Shown here piece after piece: positions 1 through 4,060 of a stretch of 6,502 bases of DNA. The stretch spans positions 1-6,502 of the forward strand of contig JAIRZG010000085.1 in NCBI GenBank assembly GCA_031267345.1, given 5' to 3'. Positions within the stretch are counted from its first letter, which is position 1; the number at the start of each line of letters is the position of its first letter. The stretch is from Zoogloeaceae bacterium (lineage in GTDB: Bacteria > Pseudomonadota > Gammaproteobacteria > Burkholderiales > Rhodocyclaceae). The notes beneath the pieces were generated by a model. The model saw nothing but the letters and a program-made list of their open reading frames with translations. It did no database searches and was not told where the DNA came from. The translations under genes and the position numbers were made by a program.

Positions 1-114
1 CTTGTACTCTTTATCCGGATCGCGTTGTGGCGCCGGAATCAGGGCTTCAACACGCCCCCAAAAAGCATCCGATACCTCCCAACTCGCCATGCGCTTCATG
101 CTCAGCTGCCTCAT
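1..114 (-). CDS. IS5-family transposase, N-terminal fragment (partial, runs off left edge)
   Basis: The minus strand reads 38 codons from ATG at 114 to the window edge. The peptide contains MASWEVSDAFW followed by RVEALIPAPQRDPDKEYK. This is the pattern of the short N-terminal domain (DUF4096-like) of IS5-group transposases: a W/E-V-S-D-xx-W motif, then 'vePLIP' and a basic tail. The catalytic DDE part would lie beyond the left edge. Two other in-frame ATGs, at 99 and 90, are possible starts; the one at 90 (MASWEV) best matches where such proteins begin. The family assignment rests on this short motif only. Whether the element is intact cannot be judged here. Confidence 0.7.
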   Translation of the reverse strand, partial: MRQLSMKRMASWEVSDAFWGRVEALIPAPQRDPDKEYK

Positions 115-181
115 CGTTATCCAACAACCGCAGCATGAACCATTCGGCAAAATAGTACAAGCTATTTACGGATAAGTCCTA
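1..181 (-). mobile_element. End of an IS5-type insertion sequence (partial)
   Basis: The transposase start lies about 65 bp inside a likely IS end. Read on the minus strand, the outer sequence begins AGGACTTATCCGTAAATAG (about 163-181). It resembles the GGACTTAT-type terminal inverted repeats of the IS427/IS5 group. The other end is outside the window, so the terminal repeat and any target duplication cannot be confirmed, and the boundary near 181 is an estimate. Confidence 0.5.
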
Positions 182-194
182 AGAGTTGGCGTGC

Positions 195-224
195 GCTTCT
201 CGCAAACGATGGTTTGCGAGAAGC
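195..224. repeat. Perfect 13-bp hairpin between IS end and toxin gene
   Basis: The arms GCTTCTCGCAAAC (195-207) and GTTTGCGAGAAGC (212-224) are perfectly complementary around a 4-nt loop, GATG. The hairpin lies 88 bp beyond the toxin stop codon and about 14 bp from the presumed IS end. No T-run follows on either strand, so it is not a standard intrinsic terminator. It could protect the 3' end of the toxin-antitoxin transcript, or it could be a remnant of a mobile end. The remaining bases from 182 to 312 show no convincing gene. Confidence 0.75.
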
Positions 225-312
225 CTTGCTGAAAAGATGGCGCGGCGTAGCTGATGCGGCTTGGAAATTCTCGAAAACCATTCTCGGTTCAGATGGCTTG
301 GAGCGGCGAGTT

Positions 313-810
313 TCAAGAAGGCTGGACGGTTGCCAGCGGCAAGAACAGGGTGAGTGGCGAGTCTGGCAAAACAATGAAGCCGTGATGCCGGTAGAAAGCT
401 GCTGCGGCCTTGTCCTTGGCGTCCACCATCAGAGCGAAGGCGGCAATCTCCGAACTGGCAGCACGGTCGAGCGCATCGGCCAGTAGCGCGCCGCCAAGAC
501 CTTGCCCCTTGAATGCCTGATCAACAGCCAAGCGACCCATGCGAATGGCGGGCACGGTCGGATAGCGCGGGAGCTTTTTGCCCGTGCTGGCCGGAAGATC
601 GACCAGCAGAAGGCTTGCCGATGCCAAGGTGTAGTAACCAGCGATGTGCTGCCCATCCGCCAATGCCACGAAACAGACCGCCACGCGACGGCGAATGTCT
701 TGGGTGACTTGCTCGCGCAAATAGCGGTTCAGAGGCTCCGAATCGCTGTTGAACGCAGTGCGGTCATGTGCTGCATCGAGCGGCACGAGCCGGAACGGTG
801 CGCGACTCAT
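313..810 (-). CDS. GNAT-family acetyltransferase toxin (TacT/AtaT-like), type II TA system
   Basis: This 165-residue protein has the GNAT toxin layout. An N-terminal strand/helix region holds the 'F-x-S-x-x-E-P-L-N-R-Y-L' element typical of these toxins (residues 20-31). Next comes the beta-4 strand MGRLAVD (91-97), then the acetyl-CoA pyrophosphate loop QGLGGA (103-108), and near the C-terminus AFYRHHGF with the likely catalytic tyrosine Y140. Characterised relatives acetylate the amino group of charged tRNAs and stop translation; which tRNA this one uses cannot be read from sequence. The start at 810 is chosen because it gives the usual family length and an ATGA overlap with the antitoxin stop codon, implying translational coupling. 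The frame is open upstream to 900, but that would add about 30 residues overlapping the antitoxin gene. All key residues are present, so it looks functional. Confidence 0.88.
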   Translation of the reverse strand: MSRAPFRLVPLDAAHDRTAFNSDSEPLNRYLREQVTQDIRRRVAVCFVALADGQHIAGYYTLASASLLLVDLPASTGKKLPRYPTVPAIRMGRLAVDQAFKGQGLGGALLADALDRAASSEIAAFALMVDAKDKAAAAFYRHHGFIVLPDSPLTLFLPLATVQPS

Positions 811-1088
811 CCAGCACACAAGAGCTTGCTGCGACGGGCAAAAGCACGTTTCAAGATCGGTGATGGTTGCGGCGGCGACAACAATGCCTGGGCGAAACAC
901 TCCTGATCGGCCAGAGACAGGCGGATAACCTCGGCCTGCTCGATGGCGCGTTGAGCGGCGTCTTGCACGGCGGATACCACGAAATCAGTCATGGTGCGTC
1001 CCTGAAGTTCGGCGGCACGCTTGAGCGTCGAATGCAGATCGGTGCTGATCCTGGCTTCGAGACGGGCGGTAGAGATGGCGACAGGCAT
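807..1088 (-). CDS. DUF1778-type ribbon-helix-helix antitoxin (TacA-like)
   Basis: This 93-residue protein begins MPVAISTARLEARIS, an RHH strand, followed by helix 1 (TDLHSTLKRAAELQG, 16-30) and helix 2 (TMTDFVVSAVQDAAQRAIEQ, 32-51). 'R-x-M-T-D-F' is typical of DUF1778 antitoxins. The C-terminal part (about 52-93), with LSLADQECFAQALLSPP, is the toxin-neutralising tail of this family. It is expected to bind DNA as a dimer, repress its own promoter and block the downstream acetyltransferase. The start at 1088 is set by a strong Shine-Dalgarno TCCTCCT (plus-strand view, 1096-1102) 7 nt away; the upstream in-frame ATG at 1109 lies in the promoter -10 box and can be dismissed. Residues about 78-93 are basic and extend past the usual family end, up to the coupled toxin start. 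Confidence 0.9.
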   Translation of the reverse strand: MPVAISTARLEARISTDLHSTLKRAAELQGRTMTDFVVSAVQDAAQRAIEQAEVIRLSLADQECFAQALLSPPQPSPILKRAFARRSKLLCAG

Positions 1089-1108
1089 GGTTTTGTCCTC
1101 CTGATGCA

Positions 1109-1137
1109 ATTATACGGCAATTTGCCGTATATCTCAA
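1109..1137 (-). promoter_or_regulatory. Sigma70-type promoter of the toxin-antitoxin operon
   Basis: On the minus strand a -35 box TTGAGA (1137-1132) and a perfect -10 box TATAAT (1114-1109) are separated by exactly 17 bp. The -10 box ends 20 nt before the antitoxin ATG, so the 5' leader is short and holds little more than the Shine-Dalgarno sequence. A palindrome fills the spacer and enters the -10 box (see the operator entry). Confidence 0.85.
1111..1131. promoter_or_regulatory. Palindromic operator for autoregulation by the RHH antitoxin
   Basis: The sequence TATACGGCAA-T-TTGCCGTATA is a perfect inverted repeat with 10-bp arms and a 1-bp centre. It covers the whole spacer of the TA promoter plus half the -10 box, so a bound RHH dimer or tetramer would block RNA polymerase. 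Autorepression by the antitoxin, modulated by the toxin, is known for TacAT/AtaRT systems; its use here is inferred from position and symmetry. Confidence 0.8.
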
Positions 1138-1463
1138 GGCGAAATTTTCGGCGGTTCCAGTTTAGCGTGCTTTGTTTTCCGTTTTCTGAGACGACCCCAA
1201 GCAGGGATGCGCGTTGGAAAGAACCCCATCCCCACCCCGGCCTCCCCTTGAAGGGGAGGGAGAAAACCCTGTAGGGGCGAACGTTGTTCGCCCGTTGCGC
1301 CGCAGCCTTCCCAAAACCCTTGCTCCCTCTCCCCGCGCAGGGGCGCGATGCTCGCGCCCGTCGCCACCCCGACGAAGGCCGCGACAAGGAGCGCAAGGCT
1401 GGCGCGGAGTTGTTCGGTCTCCTTGCGGCGATGGGCGTCTGTTTGATCCGCTTCAATCCGCAT
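1134..1463 (-). CDS. Small membrane protein reading frame, probably truncated by repeats
   Basis: The frame starts at ATG 1463, 10 nt beyond the ketosynthase-fusion stop, so it could be the next operon gene. Its first 42 residues look genuine: a charged start (MRIEADQTDAHRRKETEQLR) followed by one hydrophobic segment, ASLALLVAAFVGVATGASIA (about 22-41). From about residue 43 on, the protein is encoded by dispersed hairpin repeats (PLRGER, SPLQG, PPLQGEAGVGMG), which suggests the native 3' end has been replaced. The ribosome-binding site is weak (AAAGAA). The stop at 1134 lies inside the -35 box of the TA promoter. The function is unknown; I do not recognise a family. It may equally be a pseudogene remnant of a longer protein. 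Confidence 0.4.
   Translation of the reverse strand: MRIEADQTDAHRRKETEQLRASLALLVAAFVGVATGASIAPLRGEREQGFWEGCGATGEQRSPLQGFLPPLQGEAGVGMGFFPTRIPAWGRLRKRKTKHAKLEPPKISP
1241..1259. repeat. Dispersed-type palindrome, 9-bp arms
   Basis: CCTCCCCTT (1241-1249) and AAGGGGAGG (1251-1259) flank one base. With the adjoining CCCCATCCCCACCCC it matches a common style of intergenic repeat in GC-rich proteobacteria, whose translation gives 'PPLQGEAGVGMG'-like peptides. It is one of three hairpins in the 230 bp between the end of the ketosynthase operon and the TA promoter. Confidence 0.7.
1275..1293. repeat. Hairpin with 8-bp arms and 3-nt loop (copy 1)
   Basis: GGGCGAAC (1275-1282), loop GTT, GTTCGCCC (1286-1293). 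It has the same 8+3+8 geometry and the same GGGCG...CGCCC frame as the hairpin at 1341-1359. The two look like relatives of one dispersed repeat family. No T-run follows on the minus strand. Confidence 0.7.
1341..1359. repeat. Hairpin with 8-bp arms and 3-nt loop (copy 2)
   Basis: GGGCGCGA (1341-1348), loop TGC, TCGCGCCC (1352-1359). It is preceded by CCCTCTCCCCGCGCA, another dispersed-repeat hallmark. Its minus-strand sense lies inside the small reading frame at 1134-1463, right where the plausible native protein ends (residue about 42), so it may mark the insertion point. Confidence 0.65.
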
Positions 1464-1473
1464 GATGGTTCTT

Positions 1474-3213
1474 TCATGACAACCCGTTTTCCACGACCTG
1501 CCAGCGTCCCTGAACGCCATCCGCAGTCGGCTCCACTTCGCCGCACAACACCCGTTCGCAGCGTCCGGCCTTGATCCACGCGGCGGCGAGGCTTTGCATT
1601 CGTTGCCAGTGCAATTCGGCGTCATCGCTCCAGGGTTGGTAGAGCAGGTTGGCGATGCAGGGAAAGGTCTGTTGCGCGGGGATGGCGGCGAGGATGGGTT
1701 GCGTGGCGAGAAAATCAAAGGGAAACGGCAGTTCACGCGCCAGCGCGACATCGCCGATGAGGCGCAGGGCGGCGGCGTCCATTCCGCTGCGCGACCCCAA
1801 TAACACCAGCGTGGGCGCTGCGGGTTGGTCGGCAAGACAGGCCGCCGCGCCGACCAGCGCCATTTCCGCCAACGCGCCCGCGCGGCGCAGCGAGACTGCG
1901 GAAATCCTGCGCGCGCGGGCGGCAAGCGCCTCGGAGGACAGTAGCATTACCGGCGCGGACGCGCCGTCCGGTTGGGAAAACACTTCCTGCCCGGCTACCT
2001 TGCCTTTTTCCTGCGGCGCAGCCGAACTGATTTTATCGTCCCCTGTCTTCCGTCCTCTGTCTTTTGAAACGACCAGCGCGGCGATGCTGCCGCCGAAGCC
2101 GACGAGATTGAACAGCAGACGTTGCGGCTGACCGTAACGCCGGATGCCGTCTGGCGTGGCGAGCAGCGCCAGCAACAACGTCAGTTCCGCCGGGCCGCTG
2201 GCGCCCAGCGTGTGACCGATCTGGCGCTTCAAGGTGATTTCCGGCGGGCGTTTGCGACCGAAGACACGCGCGAGCGCGGCTTCTTCGGCGGCGTCGGTGG
2301 CGGGAATGCGTCCCTGATGCGGCTTGATGAGGTCGATGTCGGCGGCGGTGACGCGGGCATCCGCCAGCGCGGCGGCAAGGTTGGCGGCGATGACGCCGCC
2401 ATCGGGCGTGGGCGCGGTGGGAGAATAAGCGTCCAGGCCCAGGCGACAGGCATCCACGCGCCAGACCGCGCCATCGCCGGGGTCGGCGGAAAGCAGTAAC
2501 GCACCCACGGCTTCGCCCAACATCAGGCCATCGGCGTTTGTGTCGGGCGCGAGCAGGCCGAGGCTGGCGAATCCCGCCAGCGTTGCGTCATTGGCAAATT
2601 CAAAGCCCAGCGCCAACGCCTGGTCGATCCGACCCTGACGGATCAGCAGAAAAGCCGTTTCCAGCGCGGCAAGGCCGGAACTGCATCCGGTGGAAAACAT
2701 CCACGGCATTGTCCGTGCGCCCAGCAAGGCGGCGATTTCCGCGCCGATGTCGGCGGCGGGCGACAGTTCCGCCCGGCCCGTGGCGCGGGCATTTTCTTCC
2801 AACGCGCCGATGTGCAGCGAGGAAGACCCCAGAAACAGCGGCAATTCCGCCAGATCGACGCGCAATTCGGCCTTGATGGCGGCGATGGCGCGGGACAATC
2901 GCGCCGACCATGCCGTTTCCTTTAGCGGCAGCGCGAAACACGGATAACGCGCCTCCGGCAAATCACGCCAGCGCGCCGGACATTCGCCCGCCCAAAACGC
3001 CCTTGCCGCCGCAACCGCCGAAAGCCCCAAGGCCGAAACATGCGCGCTGCGCCGGATGTAGACCGGACGATCAGAGGACAGAGGACAGAAGACAGAAGAC
3101 AGTAAGGCTTGTTCGCGCTGCGCGCGCACGGAAAAAGCGTGGGCGTCCGGATCGCGCGGGTTTTCCCCACCCTGCGCCGCGCTGGCGGCGCTGACTTTAC
3201 TGTCCTCTGTCAT
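1474..3213 (-). CDS. Beta-ketoacyl-ACP synthase fused to a second ketosynthase-like (chain-length-factor-like) domain; aryl-polyene-type
   Basis: Residues about 48-382 are a ketosynthase: active-site cysteine in STGCSSG (C177), first histidine in KPHQGRIPATDAAE (H299), second in KRQIGHTLGASG (H334), and the closing GFGGSIAALVV (372-382). It would condense ACP-bound acyl chains with malonyl-ACP in a cytoplasmic type II pathway, fitting the ACP gene upstream. Residues about 383-420 form a hydrophilic linker derived from a heptamer repeat. Residues about 421-579 contain GSRSG, PFPFDFLATQP and AWIKAGRCERVLCGEVE, recalling the small Ketoacyl-synt_2/CLF proteins of aryl polyene clusters; this is a tentative match and no catalytic cysteine is seen there. 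An ATG at 1947 could be its former start. The native ketosynthase start is missing: homology begins near 3075 with no ATG there. I chose ATG 3213, inside the repeat, because GAGG lies about 11 nt upstream; the frame stays open to a TTG at 3333. Confidence 0.75.
   Translation of the reverse strand: MTEDSKVSAASAAQGGENPRDPDAHAFSVRAQREQALLSSVFCPLSSDRPVYIRRSAHVSALGLSAVAAARAFWAGECPARWRDLPEARYPCFALPLKETAWSARLSRAIAAIKAELRVDLAELPLFLGSSSLHIGALEENARATGRAELSPAADIGAEIAALLGARTMPWMFSTGCSSGLAALETAFLLIRQGRIDQALALGFEFANDATLAGFASLGLLAPDTNADGLMLGEAVGALLLSADPGDGAVWRVDACRLGLDAYSPTAPTPDGGVIAANLAAALADARVTAADIDLIKPHQGRIPATDAAEEAALARVFGRKRPPEITLKRQIGHTLGASGPAELTLLLALLATPDGIRRYGQPQRLLFNLVGFGGSIAALVVSKDRGRKTGDDKISSAAPQEKGKVAGQEVFSQPDGASAPVMLLSSEALAARARRISAVSLRRAGALAEMALVGAAACLADQPAAPTLVLLGSRSGMDAAALRLIGDVALARELPFPFDFLATQPILAAIPAQQTFPCIANLLYQPWSDDAELHWQRMQSLAAAWIKAGRCERVLCGEVEPTADGVQGRWQVVENGLS
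2027..2061. repeat. Diverged partial copy of the heptamer element inside the fusion linker
   Basis: On the minus strand 2058-2027 reads AGAGGACGGAAGACAG then GGGACGATAAAATCAG. Aligned to the element end at 3191-3229, 27 of 32 bases match, all five differences are transitions, and exactly one 7-bp unit (ATGACAG) is absent. The encoded peptide RKTGDDKISSAAPQ combines the tail frame (RGQKTDD) with the head frame (EDSKVSAASAAQ) of the other copies. This is why the ketosynthase and C-terminal domain read as one protein. Confidence 0.65.
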
Positions 3214-3237
3214 CTGTCTTCTGTCCTCTGACCCCTG
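2809..3237. repeat. Tandem duplication, parent unit: ketosynthase 5' region plus heptamer element
   Basis: This 429-bp unit, which includes ketosynthase coding sequence, is repeated directly next to itself at 3241-3517. Matching blocks are 2809-2842, 2879-2906, 2972-3038 and 3078-3237, in the same order and orientation. It is the intact copy, continuous with the functional ketosynthase frame. Confidence 0.85.
3071..3231. repeat. Heptamer-ended MITE-like element, copy A
   Basis: This is a roughly 161-bp block with imperfect inverted ends. The left end has TCA then GAGGACA x2, GAAGACA x2 and GTAAGG. The right end, read on the minus strand, begins TCAGAGGACAGAAGACAG, then ATGACAGAGGACAGTAAAG. 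Both ends are degenerate GACAGAN tandem heptamers; the core is GC-rich. On the minus strand the right end carries TAA (3199-3197) closing the upstream frame and ATG (3213-3211) opening the ketosynthase frame, overlapping by 17 bp. Purine-rich repeats of this style are seen in several environmental genomes; a transposition mechanism is not shown. Confidence 0.7.
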
Positions 3238-3493
3238 ACCGATTTGCAGCGAGGAAGACTCCAGAAACAGCGGCGATGGCGCAGGACAATCGCGCCGGAC
3301 ATTCGCCCGCCCAAAACGCCCTTGCCGCCGCAACCGCCGAAAGCCCCAAGGCCGAAATCAGAGGACAGAAGACAGAAGACAGTAAGGCTTGTTCGCGCTG
3401 CGCGCGCACGGGAAAAGCGTGGGCGTCCGGATCGCGCGGGTTTTCCCCACCCTGCGCCGCGCTGGCGGCGCTGACTTTACTGTCCTCTGTCAT
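3197..3493 (-). pseudogene. Truncated duplicate of the ketosynthase N-terminus
   Basis: The frame opens at ATG 3493 inside the heptamer element. It reads MTEDSKVSAASAAQ, continues with SALGLSAVAAARAFWAGECPAR, identical to ketosynthase residues near its N-terminus, then shifts frame and ends in RSGVRGQKTDDRGQ at 3197. It has 98 residues and lacks every catalytic residue. Compared with the parent it has lost 41 and 72 bp of ketosynthase sequence and 39 bp at the join with the element; the 41-bp loss causes the frameshift. It lies between the ACP and the working ketosynthase. It may be translated, but enzyme activity is not expected. Confidence 0.7.
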
Positions 3494-3517
3494 CTGTCTT
3501 CTGTCCTCTGACCCCTG
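3241..3517. repeat. Tandem duplication, degraded unit
   Basis: This is a copy of 2809-3237 shortened by three deletions. One is 41 bp between GCGGC repeats (parent 2838-2842/2879-2883). One is 72 bp between CGCGCCG repeats (parent 2900-2906/2972-2978). The third, 39 bp near parent 3039-3077, is 32 bp plus one heptamer. The 157-bp block 3361-3517 matches 3081-3237 with one mismatch inside (3132 versus 3412), so the duplication is fairly recent or the block has been homogenised. Confidence 0.85.
3358..3511. repeat. Heptamer-ended MITE-like element, copy B
   Basis: This is the second copy of the element, about 154 bp, sitting at the 3' end of the ACP gene. Its left end has one heptamer fewer than copy A (GAGGACA x1 instead of x2). 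On the minus strand it gives the ACP its last residues (about RTGVRGQKTDDRGQ) and stop TAA (3479-3477), and opens a new frame at ATG 3493, again with a 17-bp overlap. Confidence 0.7.
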
Positions 3518-3767
3518 TCCTCTGATACAGCCACCCGGCGAGACTTTCGACATTGGCGAGAATGCGGCGGGTTTCCTTGCTGTCGGTGAGGCGTATGCCG
3601 TAGCGTTTTTGCAGCGCCATTGAGAGTTGCAGGGCGTCGAGCGAATCGAGCGCCAGCCGCGCATCGCTGCCGAACAGGGGTTCATCGTCGGCGATCCCCG
3701 CCGGGTCGCAGTCTTTTTCGCAGGACTGGACAATCAGGATTTTCAGGGCAAGTTTCAGGTCGGACAT
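3477..3767 (-). CDS. Acyl carrier protein, aryl-polyene/type II PKS type
   Basis: This 96-residue protein contains PLFGSDARLALDSLDALQLS; serine 42 in the DSLDA motif is the expected phosphopantetheine attachment site. The following helix MALQKRYGIRLTDSKETRR and ILANVESLAGWL (to about 80) match ACPs of aryl polyene clusters, where 'LDSLDALQ' and 'ALQKRYG' are characteristic. It would carry the growing acyl chain in the cytoplasm for the adjacent ketosynthase. The last 14 or so residues (RTGVRGQKTDDRGQ) come from heptamer repeat DNA and are not part of the fold. No clear Shine-Dalgarno precedes ATG 3767. Because a terminator lies upstream it probably has its own promoter; GATAAT on the minus strand at 3814-3809 is a possible -10, without a good -35. 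Confidence 0.85.
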   Translation of the reverse strand: MSDLKLALKILIVQSCEKDCDPAGIADDEPLFGSDARLALDSLDALQLSMALQKRYGIRLTDSKETRRILANVESLAGWLYQRTGVRGQKTDDRGQ

Positions 3768-3870
3768 TGCAGGAAAACGCGGGGGAACGGGAAGAAAATG
3801 AGGATTGAATTATCGCTGATTCAGGAGACCGGAAAGCGGATTTCTTCAAGTATGGGCAGCAAGAAATTAG

Positions 3871-3892
3871 CGACAGGCCTTCAGGCCTGTCG
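3871..3892. repeat. Perfect 10-bp hairpin upstream of the ACP gene
   Basis: CGACAGGCCT (3871-3880) and AGGCCTGTCG (3883-3892) are complementary around TC, giving effectively a 9-bp stem with a TTCA loop. It is the first part of the structured stretch 3871-3945. It lies about 105 bp upstream of the ACP start and is a probable dispersed repeat. Confidence 0.75.
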
Positions 3893-3901
3893 GTCTAACG
3901 T

Positions 3902-3934
3902 GTTTTGGAAGGGGTTTCCCTCCCCTCCCAAAAC
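3902..3934. repeat. Imperfect hairpin nested within a long-range inverted repeat
   Basis: GTTTTGG-a-AGGGG pairs with CCCCT-c-CCAAAAC around a 7-nt loop, with a single A/C mismatch. It is enclosed by GTCGGTC (3889-3895) and GACCGAC (3939-3945), which also pair and overlap the neighbouring hairpin and the palindrome CGGTCGACCG (3934-3943). The 75 bp can therefore fold in at least two competing ways. Confidence 0.65.
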
Positions 3935-3972
3935 GGTCGACCGACCCTTCTCCGGGAAGCAGACGAGAGAAG

Positions 3973-4010
3973 AAAAAATCCCGTCATTCCCTTGCAAAGC
4001 TGGAATGACG
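3973..4010 (-). terminator. Intrinsic terminator after the XAC2610-like gene
   Basis: Read on the minus strand, CGTCATTCC (4010-4002) pairs with GGAATGACG (3990-3982). An inner CTT/AAG adds to the stem, followed by GGATTTTTTC. It lies about 50 nt beyond the stop at 4061. The stem also matches a very widespread dispersed 'CGTCATTCC' hairpin of proteobacteria, so a mobile repeat may have been taken up as the terminator. Confidence 0.75.
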
Positions 4011-4060
4011 AATTTTGATTTGTTCATGAATTCAGAAGCAGCTCCCGTGTTTTTCATGGG

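Noticed and set aside
1..161. 8-bp inverted repeat CTTGTACT (1-8) and AGTACAAG (154-161) as IS ends
   Set aside because: The left arm lies inside the transposase reading frame, so it cannot be a terminus; the match is likely chance.
162..374. Minus-strand 70-residue frame across the toxin 3' end
   Set aside because: It is mostly in an alternative frame of the toxin and hairpin region, has no recognisable motif and no Shine-Dalgarno.
811..900. N-terminal extension of the toxin frame up to 900
   Set aside because: It would overlap the antitoxin gene by about 90 bp, lacks family similarity, and the ATGA-coupled start at 810 gives the standard length.
2122..2499. Plus-strand 125-residue frame within the ketosynthase
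   Set aside because: Glycine/arginine-rich shadow of the GC-rich ketosynthase coding strand; the opposite frame has clear catalytic motifs.
3071..3517. CRISPR array
   Set aside because: The repeats are contiguous 7-bp units and one long duplication, with no regular spacers of similar length between conserved repeats.
3809..3837. Promoter for the ACP gene with GATAAT as -10
   Set aside because: The hexamer 17 bp upstream reads GCTTTC, a poor -35, and TTGAAG is too far away (29 bp), so I do not list it as a feature.
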